Positions 23,618-32,538 of a stretch of 34,025 nucleotides of DNA are shown here, in pieces (within the stretch, counting starts at the first letter, position 1; every line of letters begins with the position of its first letter). A model generated the notes under the pieces. The model was not told the origin of the DNA, made no database searches, and worked only from the letters and a program-made list of their open reading frames with translations. The stretch comes from Izemoplasma sp964435595. GTDB lineage: Bacteria > Bacillota_I > Bacilli_A > Izemoplasmatales > Izemoplasmataceae. The DNA lies in the NCBI GenBank assembly GCA_964435595.1, contig CAYSZV010000020.1, positions 1-34,025 of the forward strand, in the 5' to 3' direction. Both the position numbers and the translations under genes were made by a program.

Positions 23618-26356
23618 ATGAAAAAACTGATAATGATAGTAACAGTATTATTATTAACCATAACTTTAGCAGGATGTGATTTTTTACCTGATGACCAAGA
23701 AGAAAAAGTGACACAAGAATTATGTGCAAACGATCCAGATCATGAACTATGTGATATAGATAACTTGGACCAAATTGAAGAACAAATTGTTATTGAGCTT
23801 GTTCAAGAGTCATTAACGAAAATAAACGGAGATGGATGCATGGACATTCTATTTGCAGGTAACGAATCTCTGATGGAAACTTGTGAAAACAATCCACAAG
23901 ACTTGATTCCTGAAGGTGTTACTTCTCTTGAAGTCTTGTCATTCAAACAAAATAACAGCGAATACACGATTTATGGTGCAACTAATATTGATGGTCTTGA
24001 ACTTGAAATCAAGATAAGTGTTGTTGAAATAGATGGTATATTGGTCTTTGATGACTTTGTAGCACATCGAACAATCGTTGCAGCCAATGAAATAAGTGAA
24101 CAGAGAATCGATTCATTCTTTGATATTTTCTTTGAGAACTTAGGAAACAAAGATATCTCTAACGATGCATTCTGTCTTATGTACTATGATGGAGAAGACA
24201 ATGATTGTGATGGATTAAGAGATTCATTCTTAGCAGACAATGTTGAAATTACAGGTCATAACTTAACTAGAACAAAAGATTACGAGTTCCGAGGACATGT
24301 TACTGTGCTTAAACTTCATGGTGGTACTGAAGAAGTTGGTCTAGAAGCAACTCTTGTTCGACAAGAATTTGGACCTGTTCAAATTTCTTCACTTGTACCT
24401 GATACAGAGATATCAGATGCAGAAGCGGAATCGTTCTTTGATGTTTTCTTTGCTGCATACACAGATTCATCTATTAGTACTAGTACATTTTGCGACATGT
24501 ACTATGGTGGAGACAATGATGCTTGTAGAATTGGAAGAAATTCCACTATAGGGAACTATGCAACCATAACTAGCAAAGGTTCATTGAGTAAAAAAGGGTA
24601 TGATTATTACAAAAATGCTTCTGTTCTAAATGTCAACGGTGAAACATTTGACATCAATGTAGTTCTTACATTATCAAAGAGTGGTTTTGGATCTATCTTA
24701 GTTACAATGATGGATATTCCTACTCAAGCTTTTGATGTAATCGATGAGGTACAAGAAAAACTTCCATTGATGTTTGCAAACTTATTTGATCCAATGCTAT
24801 CTGATACCCAATTACTGGAAATGTATACAATTGAAAATATACCAGATAGACTGATGGAAAACGATGAATTTGAATCGATTGAATTTCTATCATTCAATCT
24901 TAATCAAGATGATACCGTTTCTACAGTGGTAAGAGTCAAATTCAAAGCTGGTGCAGAATTAAGTAAGAAAGTCAACATTGCGTTTGAGGAAGATAATGAG
25001 GGAGAAATGAAAATAACTTACAGATTCATTGATCCAGATGAATCAAACCCTGAAATAGATGTCCCTTATATTGAAGCATATTTCAGAGATTATTTTAACC
25101 CAGATATTGATGATGATGCATTCTATGCAATGTATGAAGGACCACGTGGACATGCAGGTAGTAAAAAGGATAAAAAAAGACTAAGCAGTAGCTCAGTTAC
25201 AATCAATGTATATGAAATGGAATCAAAATATTTAGTTGAAGTTACCGGTGAAACAGAAAGCGAAAGAATTCTTTGGAGATTAGAAGTACGTGTAAATAGA
25301 TGGGAATCTTCAATTGTGATGGATTTCAATGATAATGATGGTGATTGCAATGATGCTTGTGCTTCTACTGTGACAAGTAAAGAAGAACATATTATGCTCT
25401 TCAATTGGTTTATAGATGATTACTTTAACAAAGACATTACAGATGAATCATTTAATTCGATGTATTTTAATAACATGATGGAACAAAACTTTTTCGATGT
25501 GCGCAAGGAAGTACAAGAAATAAAAAATCGCTATCAAATCATCGATCAAGTAGGCCCAACAGGTGGAGCAGTATTTATCTACTTACTTGATGTAGGTGAC
25601 GAAATGGATTCCAATGGCCAAATAGTACCTGTCAAAATTACAAAGAGAATCGACAGTTCATCTCCTCTACTGTTTATCTTAGATGATGACGATGATGGAG
25701 ACAGTATACCAACTGATGATGAAGTAATGAATCGATTGTCAGATTTTAAAGAGTTAACAAATCGTCAATCCGTTGCTTACAGTGCTATGTGTGCTGCATT
25801 CACATCTGATAACAGAGTAGACTCTTGTGCTCAAATGATATCAAGTAAAATTGCCACTGGGTATCAACTAACAAACTTGATTCGATTGCAACAACGTCCT
25901 GACTTATTGTTGGCTGAATGGGAAAATGCTATTGGAGAAATGATTACAGAATACTATTTCTTCTTCCCTTATTATAATGATATGGGTGAAGTGATTTTCG
26001 AGCTCATCCCTTATTTACTCACAGAGTACGATAGGTTGGAGATGAGTCTTGAAGTTTATATAGAGTCCCTTAATAATCCGTTGGAAACAGTTAATGACAC
26101 TTGTAAGTATGTGGATGAGTCATCACAAGATGAGTGTGTAGAATTGAAATCATACTTAATGCAATCTCGAAATTATATAGAAAGCCACTACACCTATTAT
26201 AATGAAGATTTACAAAGTTATGTTGTTGTAATGAGTGTGTATACTTCAAATATGGAATTTGTTGGCCAAGTAGAATATGATTTTCTAGAAACAAACCCTC
26301 TTCATCAATCTAGAGGAACAAGAGCCGTCAATCCGATGTTCGAATCAGATAATTAA
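23618..26356 (+). CDS. Large secreted lipoprotein with about six diverged internal repeats
   Basis: A 912-residue lipoprotein, not recognised as a named family. The start ATG 23618 follows AGGAGGA. A lysine-bearing hydrophobic signal ends in LAGC with lipidated C20. The body has about six repeats of about 100 residues (about 57-155, 160-260, 265-365, 372-475, 482-585, 592-700). Four are clear, sharing a helix like FFDIFF/YFRDYF, then D-I-[SDT]..[AST]F..MY, then an Asp-rich loop and a beta meander. Loops such as GEDNDCDG and DNDGDCNDAC, with paired cysteines, and the run DDDDDGD suggest calcium binding and disulfides. The C-terminal part (about 720-912) is helical and different. The repeat resembles an NTF2-like cystatin fold only by pattern. 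Probably surface-anchored; function unknown. Confidence 0.85.
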   Translation: MKKLIMIVTVLLLTITLAGCDFLPDDQEEKVTQELCANDPDHELCDIDNLDQIEEQIVIELVQESLTKINGDGCMDILFAGNESLMETCENNPQDLIPEGVTSLEVLSFKQNNSEYTIYGATNIDGLELEIKISVVEIDGILVFDDFVAHRTIVAANEISEQRIDSFFDIFFENLGNKDISNDAFCLMYYDGEDNDCDGLRDSFLADNVEITGHNLTRTKDYEFRGHVTVLKLHGGTEEVGLEATLVRQEFGPVQISSLVPDTEISDAEAESFFDVFFAAYTDSSISTSTFCDMYYGGDNDACRIGRNSTIGNYATITSKGSLSKKGYDYYKNASVLNVNGETFDINVVLTLSKSGFGSILVTMMDIPTQAFDVIDEVQEKLPLMFANLFDPMLSDTQLLEMYTIENIPDRLMENDEFESIEFLSFNLNQDDTVSTVVRVKFKAGAELSKKVNIAFEEDNEGEMKITYRFIDPDESNPEIDVPYIEAYFRDYFNPDIDDDAFYAMYEGPRGHAGSKKDKKRLSSSSVTINVYEMESKYLVEVTGETESERILWRLEVRVNRWESSIVMDFNDNDGDCNDACASTVTSKEEHIMLFNWFIDDYFNKDITDESFNSMYFNNMMEQNFFDVRKEVQEIKNRYQIIDQVGPTGGAVFIYLLDVGDEMDSNGQIVPVKITKRIDSSSPLLFILDDDDDGDSIPTDDEVMNRLSDFKELTNRQSVAYSAMCAAFTSDNRVDSCAQMISSKIATGYQLTNLIRLQQRPDLLLAEWENAIGEMITEYYFFFPYYNDMGEVIFELIPYLLTEYDRLEMSLEVYIESLNNPLETVNDTCKYVDESSQDECVELKSYLMQSRNYIESHYTYYNEDLQSYVVVMSVYTSNMEFVGQVEYDFLETNPLHQSRGTRAVNPMFESDN

Positions 26357-26357
26357 A

Positions 26358-26379
26358 AAAAGTGCGTTTACGCACTTTT
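26358..26379. terminator. Bidirectional terminator between the lipoprotein and the YczE-like gene
   Basis: A 9-bp stem (AAAAGTGCG at 26358-26366 with its complement at 26371-26379) has the loop TTTA. The loop contributes the YczE-like gene's stop codon (26368-26370 on the minus strand). Confidence 0.87.
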
Positions 26380-27021
26380 CTTTTGTCTAAAGTAATCCAA
26401 CATATTTCTTTGTCTATCAACACGCGATTCGAACTTAAACATTTTGAAGAATGATTGGACAAAGTATCCAGAGAACAACATAGTAATTACCGTTCCAACT
26501 CCTATTGTTCCACCAAGAAAGAAACCTGCTGCTAAAACAATAATCTCAATTGTAGGTTTCACATACTTCACTTCTGCATTAAATACTCTTGAGACACCAA
26601 CAAATAATCCATCTCTTGGACCAGCACCAAGCCTACTTGAAATATATAGTGCTTTCCCCATGGCCATCAGTATTAATCCAAAAAGAAAAAATAGACTTCG
26701 CCAAATAAGAATATCACTATCCAAATTGATTACCATATCCATTAAATCGATAATGGGACCAACAAGAATTATATTTAATAATGTTCCTGGACCAACATTT
26801 GTCTTAAATGCAATAACACTAAACAATAAAATGACGAATCCTAAATATGAAGTGATTTCACCAAAAGATAGTGGAAGAACGTTTGATAATCCATCATGAA
26901 ATACACCCCAAGGAAATAATCCTAATTCACTTTCTTTAATTAAAACAACACCTAATGACATTACTAAGAATCCAATAAATAAAACAAGTGAGTGCTTTAA
27001 GTCACTCCTAAATATTTCCAT
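26368..27021 (-). CDS. YczE/YyaS/YitT-family integral membrane protein
   Basis: A 217-residue protein with five or so hydrophobic helices. The family markers are ELGLFPWGVFHDGLS in the first loop, SRLGAGPRDGLFVGVS in the middle, and the GGTIGVGTVI segment before the last helix. The family's molecular role is unknown; B. subtilis YczE influences antibiotic production. A basic cytoplasmic tail ends the protein. The gene converges on the lipoprotein and is divergent from the next small membrane protein; no operon partner is visible. Confidence 0.85.
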   Translation of the reverse strand: MEIFRSDLKHSLVLFIGFLVMSLGVVLIKESELGLFPWGVFHDGLSNVLPLSFGEITSYLGFVILLFSVIAFKTNVGPGTLLNIILVGPIIDLMDMVINLDSDILIWRSLFFLFGLILMAMGKALYISSRLGAGPRDGLFVGVSRVFNAEVKYVKPTIEIIVLAAGFFLGGTIGVGTVITMLFSGYFVQSFFKMFKFESRVDRQRNMLDYFRQKKSA

Positions 27022-27135
27022 TTAATCACCTTCAAACAATTATATCATAACATAACCAAAATAGTTTACAAGAAAGAAAGCAAATTTGAATTAATAATGA
27101 ACAATCTTTGATATAATGAAAAACGAGGTGGTAGT

Positions 27136-27621
27136 ATGCTTACACTAATAAAACAAGAAGCAAAGGCTACGAAGTATATATTATATATGGTTGGACTATT
27201 TATTGTTTTTCTTGGTCTATACGTGTTTTTAGATTTTGAAGGTAATACAAATTATACACTTATGACACAAGAATTCGGAGCAACCATTGTTACAATTCAT
27301 ATTGCAATCAACATTGCAATTGCTATTTTGACAGCTAGAATGGTTCTATTTAGTATTATTAATTACAATGTTAACAAAAGTGAACCTGTTGGTAGTAACG
27401 CAATTCCTTTCTTTACATGGATCTTTGGACTCCTTACGTTTGGATGTACAGGATGCGTAGTAGCATTTTTTACTGCTGTGGGAATAGGCTTTACACCAAT
27501 TATACTTCCCGCAGGGAATATGTTATGGAAAGTTATTGCACTCATATTCGTTATTGCAGGATATATATGGATTATGTACTCAATTAATAACTCAAAATGT
27601 AAAATAAAAAAAGCAAAATAG
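27136..27621 (+). CDS. Small four-helix membrane protein of unknown function
   Basis: A 161-residue protein with about four membrane helices (about 15-35, 47-75, 90-118, 128-148) and a lysine-rich cytoplasmic tail. A CTGC pair lies in the third helix (FGCTGCVVAFF), which could bind metal or form a thiol pair. I do not recognise the family. GAGGTGG precedes the ATG, and an extended -10 (TGA TATAAT, -10 at 27112-27117) lies upstream. It ends inside its own terminator. The damaged endonuclease gene starts right after it, but shared function is not supported. Confidence 0.75.
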   Translation: MLTLIKQEAKATKYILYMVGLFIVFLGLYVFLDFEGNTNYTLMTQEFGATIVTIHIAINIAIAILTARMVLFSIINYNVNKSEPVGSNAIPFFTWIFGLLTFGCTGCVVAFFTAVGIGFTPIILPAGNMLWKVIALIFVIAGYIWIMYSINNSKCKIKKAK

Positions 27622-27629
27622 CTTTTTTT
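27606..27629 (+). terminator. Terminator overlapping the stop of the small membrane protein
   Basis: AAAAAAAGC (27606-27614) pairs with GCTTTTTTT (27621-27629) around the loop AAAATA. The TAG (27619-27621) is at the loop-stem border. Confidence 0.75.
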
Positions 27630-27746
27630 ATTTTTTTCTATTATTATATCGTAAATAGTTCTGATGAACCTATTGACCAACCTGAAGAACCAACAACTTA
27701 TGAAGTAATTCAAGATGCAATCGCAAATACTAGCATCGCAGACACT

Positions 27747-28862
27747 ATGTTAGATGAAGTTCTTCCCTCTACTTATGGAAATGTAACAATCACTTGGACA
27801 AGTAATATAACTGGGACAGTTAGTTCTAGCGGACAATTGATTTTGAGCACTGAAGATCAATTAATCACGTTGACCGGTGTATTTTCTTATCAAGATAAGG
27901 TTTTAACTAAACTTTATACTACAACGCTCCTTAAAGATCCTAATATTAACTATGATTTAATTGATATTACAACGGCAATGAATGAACTAACATTTACTGA
28001 ATTTACAGTAATTGATGATATAACTTTAGTCTCTGAGACAAACGGTGTCTCTGTAAATTGGTCTTCAGATAACACTTCTTGTGTTTCTGATTACGGAATC
28101 GTTACAAGACCAGCTGAAGAAGACGATAATTGTGAAGCGACACTTACTGCTACTTTCTCTAAAGGAACAGAAACAGATACAACTACATTTACTTTTACAG
28201 TAGAATCATTATCTACAACTGTTCTTTATACTGGATATTATGATGGTATTACAGGACTAGAAGGTATTGCATTAGAAAATGCATTACATGATATTATTAA
28301 TGATGGATTCAATGGAGTTACATATGGTGATGCAAGATACATTTTAGATGAATCAGATCAAGATCCTGACAACCCAAACAATCTTATACTTGTATATGAA
28401 TTACGCTCAATCAAGAGTACTTGGGATAGTGGTACAACTTGGAATCGAGAACATGTTTGGCCACAGTCATTACTTGGTGTTAGCGCAGATAATGCTTGGG
28501 TAAACCAAGCATCTGATTTGCAAAATTTAAAGCCAGCTGATCCAGGTGAAAATTCTTCTAGAAGTAATAAATATTTTGATAACTATACTTCTAGCGAAAC
28601 ATACGAACCACCTACTGAATCAAAAGGTGATATCGCAAGAATTTTATTCTATATGCATGTTATGTACAGTAACTTAGAATTGGTGGAAGGAACACCTTCA
28701 ACTTATGAAATGGGACGCCTATCTGTATTACTACAGTGGAACTTAGAGGATCCTGTTGATGAGTTCGAAATGAATCGTAATGAAGTAATCTATTCATATC
28801 AAGGAAATAGAAACCCATTTATTGATCATCCAGAACTGGCAGATTTAATTTGGAACAACTAA
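27747..28862 (+). CDS. Endonuclease I family secreted nuclease, 5' end missing
   Basis: The first ATG gives 371 residues, but the same frame is open back to 27603, and family-like sequence (EVIQDAIANTSIADT) continues upstream of that ATG, so 27747 cuts into a domain. Two atrophied bacterial Ig-like modules occupy about 1-70 and 75-150. The C-terminal endonuclease I domain (about 155-371) is intact: WNREHVWPQS with the catalytic His, SDLQNLKPADPGENSSRSNK, KGDIARILFYMHVMY and NRNPFIDHPE. Relatives are secreted DNases, yet here no signal peptide, start codon or ribosome site is visible before 27747; the upstream sequence runs straight into the neighbouring gene's terminator. It is either a truncated gene or an assembly join. 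The nuclease call is secure; expression is doubtful. Confidence 0.8.
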   Translation: MLDEVLPSTYGNVTITWTSNITGTVSSSGQLILSTEDQLITLTGVFSYQDKVLTKLYTTTLLKDPNINYDLIDITTAMNELTFTEFTVIDDITLVSETNGVSVNWSSDNTSCVSDYGIVTRPAEEDDNCEATLTATFSKGTETDTTTFTFTVESLSTTVLYTGYYDGITGLEGIALENALHDIINDGFNGVTYGDARYILDESDQDPDNPNNLILVYELRSIKSTWDSGTTWNREHVWPQSLLGVSADNAWVNQASDLQNLKPADPGENSSRSNKYFDNYTSSETYEPPTESKGDIARILFYMHVMYSNLELVEGTPSTYEMGRLSVLLQWNLEDPVDEFEMNRNEVIYSYQGNRNPFIDHPELADLIWNN

Positions 28863-28886
28863 AAAGGAGCTAATATAGCTCCTTTT
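28862..28886. terminator. Bidirectional terminator between the endonuclease and EamA genes
   Basis: An 11-bp stem (AAAAGGAGCTA at 28862-28872 with its complement at 28876-28886) has the loop ATA. The EamA stop (TAG, 28870-28872 on the minus strand) lies in the stem, and the endonuclease TAA ends at its first base. Confidence 0.87.
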
Positions 28887-29757
28887 CTTTTTGACTCAAA
28901 ACATATATACCAACCAAGATAATAACCAATCCTATAATCATAAGAACTGTAATTACCTCACCAAAAATCATTCCCCACAGAAGTCCAAACACTGGCATCA
29001 AGTATGTTACAGTCAGAGCTTTTACAGGACCAACTTCTTTCATCAGTTTATAATATATGATATAAGGTATGCTTGTACAAAGAATACCAAATGCAATAAT
29101 CAGAAATATATCAAGAACAATGTTTTCAGATACAATTTGCGGAAATTGTCCAACCAAAGCAAGAATGATTACCAACAACATCATACTCATACCAGCAAAC
29201 GTTAACGAACCAACTGTAAGTTGTTTTGGTTCAATATGTGTTGCATAAAGTTTTACAAATGCACCACTTAATCCATATAGTAAAGCAGCCGTTACACAAG
29301 CACCAATACTCAAATATAACTCCACCGAATGTTGTGCGAAGATATCACTAGAGACAAATCCAACACCGATTGTTCCTAATAATAGACCCACCACTTTTGT
29401 CACATTTAATCTATCCTTCAACAATAATAGTGCAAACACCGCCCCAAACATTGGACTTGTTGAATTAATGATTACACTTAAACTTGATGGAATATAGAGT
29501 GCAGCATATGCATAAAGACTAAATGGAATTGCACTATTTGTGATTCCGATTAACATAAATAATTTATAATCTCTTTTCCAATATACCTTATACTTTTGTA
29601 TTGCAAATAGTCCAGCAAGAAATAACGCTCCAACTATTATCCGAATCGTTGATGTCAAAATCGGACCAAAAACCGGAGATAAATGATGCATAAAAATAAA
29701 ACTACTTCCCCATAATGCACTAGGAATGAGCAATAATAAAAACTGTTTAACTGTCAT
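28870..29757 (-). CDS. EamA/DMT-superfamily transporter (second of two)
   Basis: A 295-residue protein with ten predicted membrane helices in two five-helix EamA repeats. Repeat 1 starts LLLLIPSALWGSSFIFMHHL, and repeat 2 ends with YLMPVFGLLWGMIFGEVI, the typical proline-containing EamA segment. Such proteins export amino acids or metabolites; the substrate is unknown. AAGGAGG precedes the ATG, and the start overlaps the upstream EamA gene by 11 nt, so the two are translationally coupled. They could form a heterodimer, as paired small DMT proteins do, but each has ten helices and can probably act alone. Confidence 0.9.
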   Translation of the reverse strand: MTVKQFLLLLIPSALWGSSFIFMHHLSPVFGPILTSTIRIIVGALFLAGLFAIQKYKVYWKRDYKLFMLIGITNSAIPFSLYAYAALYIPSSLSVIINSTSPMFGAVFALLLLKDRLNVTKVVGLLLGTIGVGFVSSDIFAQHSVELYLSIGACVTAALLYGLSGAFVKLYATHIEPKQLTVGSLTFAGMSMMLLVIILALVGQFPQIVSENIVLDIFLIIAFGILCTSIPYIIYYKLMKEVGPVKALTVTYLMPVFGLLWGMIFGEVITVLMIIGLVIILVGIYVLSQKEKELY

Positions 29758-30649
29758 TTTTTACCCTCCTTGTTTTTAAATCATCAATGTCTATTTCAGA
29801 TAAAACTATTCCAATAAAAACTAGAATAATCCCAAATAATAAAAATAGGTTAAATGGATCATTATAAAATAATATCGCGAATACTGGACCAAACACACTT
29901 TCAGTCGCAATCAAGATTGCCGCTTCAGATTCATTTGTATATTTTTGTCCAATACTTTGAAACATGAATGCAACAAAACTCCCAAAGAAACCAAGTCCCA
30001 TAGCTAAGAATAACAAACCAATACTATCCCAATTAGCAAATATACCACTTGGCATTCCTCCACGGACAATCATCATAATTGTTGCTAGAAAACTAAACAT
30101 CAATAATTGGAATGCCATTAAAACAACCAAATCAACTTTTTTCGTTTGTTTCCCAAGAAAATATATATGAAAGGCATAAAATAAAGCTCCCACAAATGTC
30201 AAAGTATCTCCAAATGCAATTGTTAGTTCTTGAAAATCAACAGTGATCAATGAAATACCAAGCATTGTTATAAATCCAGCAATAACTGTTTGATACCCTA
30301 CTCTTCTTCTTTCAAATAAATACACAATGATCGGCATCATAATAATATATCCAGAAGTAATCAACGCATTGTTTGAAGCAGTTGTATTATCCAGTCCCCA
30401 TGTTTGAAAGAAAAATCCTAAGTATAAAAACACACCCAAGAACAACCCGGACTTGATTACATATCTATCTGCTTTCATGATACGTTGAAAGAAAATTGCA
30501 AAAATCACAATTGTCGCAGTTAGAAAACGAACAAATAAAAGTTGAGAATCAGACCATCCATTATCCAAAATGAATTTATTCCCAATAAATCCTAACCCCC
30601 ATAAAAGTCCCGCAGTAGTAATTATAAGTCTTGCCATATTTCTATTCAT
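29747..30649 (-). CDS. EamA/DMT-superfamily transporter (first of two)
   Basis: A 300-residue protein with ten helices in two EamA repeats: TTAGLLWGLGFIGNKFIL near the N-terminus, ITSGYIIMMPIIVYLFERR at the end of repeat 1, and ATESVFGPVFAILFYNDPF in repeat 2. Start ATG 30647-30649 follows GGAGG by 6 nt; the open frame to 30685 lacks a ribosome site. The substrate is unknown. It forms an overlapping pair with the next gene and ends with a basic tail. Confidence 0.9.
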   Translation of the reverse strand: MNRNMARLIITTAGLLWGLGFIGNKFILDNGWSDSQLLFVRFLTATIVIFAIFFQRIMKADRYVIKSGLFLGVFLYLGFFFQTWGLDNTTASNNALITSGYIIMMPIIVYLFERRRVGYQTVIAGFITMLGISLITVDFQELTIAFGDTLTFVGALFYAFHIYFLGKQTKKVDLVVLMAFQLLMFSFLATIMMIVRGGMPSGIFANWDSIGLLFLAMGLGFFGSFVAFMFQSIGQKYTNESEAAILIATESVFGPVFAILFYNDPFNLFLLFGIILVFIGIVLSEIDIDDLKTRRVKNDS

Positions 30650-30728
30650 AATAGTCCTCCAAAAAACATAGCAATATTCTAACATACTATGAATTTATAA
30701 GCCATCTATTTTTATTAAAAATAAAATT

Positions 30729-30756
30729 TTGAAATCCCTTACTTTTTTGGTATAAT
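30729..30756 (+). promoter_or_regulatory. Promoter of the uridine-kinase-like gene
   Basis: TTGAAA (30729-30734), a 16-nt spacer and TATAAT (30751-30756) with a TGG extension, about 25 nt before the ATG. Confidence 0.65.
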
Positions 30757-30782
30757 GAAAGGTCAAAGCAAGAGGTGATAAT

Positions 30783-32420
30783 ATGGCAACAGTAAATTTA
30801 TTAGGAAAGACTCATGAAATTAATGAACTAACAAGAATTAGTGATTTGATTGAAGACCCAGAAAGAAAATACATCGTCGCAACAGTAAACCATCGTTTAC
30901 GTGAATTATCATACAAATTTTTGTATGATGCAGAAATCGAATTTATCGGACTAGACAATATAGAAGCAATTAGTGTATATCACTCATCTTTGAGATACCT
31001 AATTGCCATGGCATTTCATCATTTGTATCCAGAGTATAAAATCAAATTCAAATACAGTCTAAGTAGAAGTATTTTCTGTTATATAACAAATGAGGAAGAT
31101 GTTAATATACCAGAAATCCTTTCTAATATTCAAAAAGAGATGAATCGTATTATCGATTTAGATCTTCCGTTTGAACGAGTAACATATTCTAGAGAAGATG
31201 CCCTTAAATTCTATATGGAAAAAGGATACGATGATAAGGCAAATTTATTAATCTATCGTCCTGAACAAACCGTTCATTTCTATAAGTGTGGTGACTATAT
31301 GAACTATATGCATAGTTATATGGTTCTATCAACTGGATATTTAAAAAAATACAATTTAATGCCTTATGATGTAGGGTTTATCATTCAATACCCAAGAAGT
31401 GAAACAAATGGTGAAATACCACCTTTTAAGGATGCACCAAAATATGTAAACACATTGCGCAGAGCATCATTATGGGCAGATGTTGTTGATGCAGACTACA
31501 CTCCTAAATTAAATAAACATGTACAGGAAAACAATGTTGTTGAATTCGTACATATGTGTGAAGCAAAACACAATGCAATGCTTACAGAACTTGGGGATTT
31601 AATAAAAGATCACAATGACATTCGATTGATTGCAATCGCTGGACCTTCTTCTTCTGGAAAGACTACATTCTCAAATCGATTGAGAATTGAGCTTATGACA
31701 AGAGGATTAAAACCTGTAACAATTAGTTTGGATGATTATTACTTAAATAGAGAAGACATACCAGTAGGACCAAATGGTGAAGTTGATTTAGAACATATCA
31801 ACACATTAGATATTCCATTGTTTAATCAAAATATGTTGGACTTAATTGATGGTAAAGAAGTTGATATTCCTCAATTTGATTTTCACTCTAAAGCAAGAAA
31901 AGGATATAAGAAACTGAAAATTACAGGAAATAATCCAATCATTATAGAAGGAATCCATGCCTTAAACGAATTACTTACCGAACTGATTCCTCAAAAAAAT
32001 AAATTCAAAATCTTCATTAGTCCACAATTACAAATGAACTTGGACGATCATAATCCTTTAAGTATAACGAACCTTCGTTTATTAAGAAGAATCGTACGAG
32101 ATAAGAAATTTAGAAACGCAAGTGCATTACGTACTATCAATATGTGGCAAAGTGTGAGACGTGGAGAATTCAAATGGATTTATCCCGGACAAGAACAAGC
32201 GGACTATGTTTACAACTCAGGATTACAATATGAATTATGTGTAATGAAGAAATACGCACTACCAACATTAATGGAAGTCCCTACTGATTCAGAACACTAT
32301 ATAACTGCAAATAGACTCAAGAAATTTATCAAATATTTTGTTGATATAGATGACAGTTATGTTCCATGTAATTCTTTATTAAGAGAGTTTATTGGTGGTA
32401 GTTGTTTCGGCGAAGAATAA
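30783..32420 (+). CDS. Uridine-kinase-like P-loop protein with a threonyl-tRNA synthetase-like N-terminus
   Basis: A 545-residue two-part protein. Residues 1-60 resemble a TGS domain and about 60-230 a ThrRS second-domain/editing fold. The C-terminal half, from about 280, is a uridine/phosphoribulokinase-like P-loop domain: Walker A GPSSSGKTTF, then ISLDDYYLNR with the substrate-binding Asp pair, QFDFHSKARKG, IIEGIHALN, and a lid with RLLRRIVRDKKFR. The same architecture occurs in clostridia and Thermotoga, usually annotated as a nucleoside kinase. The phosphoryl acceptor is unproven; the ThrRS-like part lacks a full synthetase. Start ATG 30783 follows GAGGTGAT. It is monocistronic, with its own promoter and terminator. 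Confidence 0.87.
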   Translation: MATVNLLGKTHEINELTRISDLIEDPERKYIVATVNHRLRELSYKFLYDAEIEFIGLDNIEAISVYHSSLRYLIAMAFHHLYPEYKIKFKYSLSRSIFCYITNEEDVNIPEILSNIQKEMNRIIDLDLPFERVTYSREDALKFYMEKGYDDKANLLIYRPEQTVHFYKCGDYMNYMHSYMVLSTGYLKKYNLMPYDVGFIIQYPRSETNGEIPPFKDAPKYVNTLRRASLWADVVDADYTPKLNKHVQENNVVEFVHMCEAKHNAMLTELGDLIKDHNDIRLIAIAGPSSSGKTTFSNRLRIELMTRGLKPVTISLDDYYLNREDIPVGPNGEVDLEHINTLDIPLFNQNMLDLIDGKEVDIPQFDFHSKARKGYKKLKITGNNPIIIEGIHALNELLTELIPQKNKFKIFISPQLQMNLDDHNPLSITNLRLLRRIVRDKKFRNASALRTINMWQSVRRGEFKWIYPGQEQADYVYNSGLQYELCVMKKYALPTLMEVPTDSEHYITANRLKKFIKYFVDIDDSYVPCNSLLREFIGGSCFGEE

Positions 32421-32443
32421 AGGCAATTTGATTGCCTTTTTTT
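32419..32443 (+). terminator. Terminator of the uridine-kinase-like gene
   Basis: AAAGGCAAT (32419-32427) pairs with ATTGCCTTT (32431-32439) around TTG, followed by a T-run. It starts inside the gene's TAA. Confidence 0.85.
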
Positions 32444-32492
32444 GTTGCTTTATAATATATCAAAAAAGTCTTTTTCTTTTGAGTGATTGTGA

Positions 32493-32519
32493 TATAATAT
32501 GTTTGATGAAAGCGTTTTT
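32493..32519 (+). promoter_or_regulatory. glnA promoter -10 and cre-like operator
   Basis: TGA plus TATAAT (32493-32498) is an extended -10 without a clear -35. ATGAAAGCGTTTTT (32506-32519) matches the cre consensus WTGAAARCGYTTW at every position and sits at the expected start site, a repressing position. Confidence 0.65.
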
Positions 32520-32538
32520 ATGAAAAGGAGAATTTATT

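Noticed and set aside
26091..26294. Antisense and overlapping open frames throughout, for example inside the lipoprotein gene
   Set aside because: They lie wholly within well-supported genes, lack ribosome sites and show no family resemblance.
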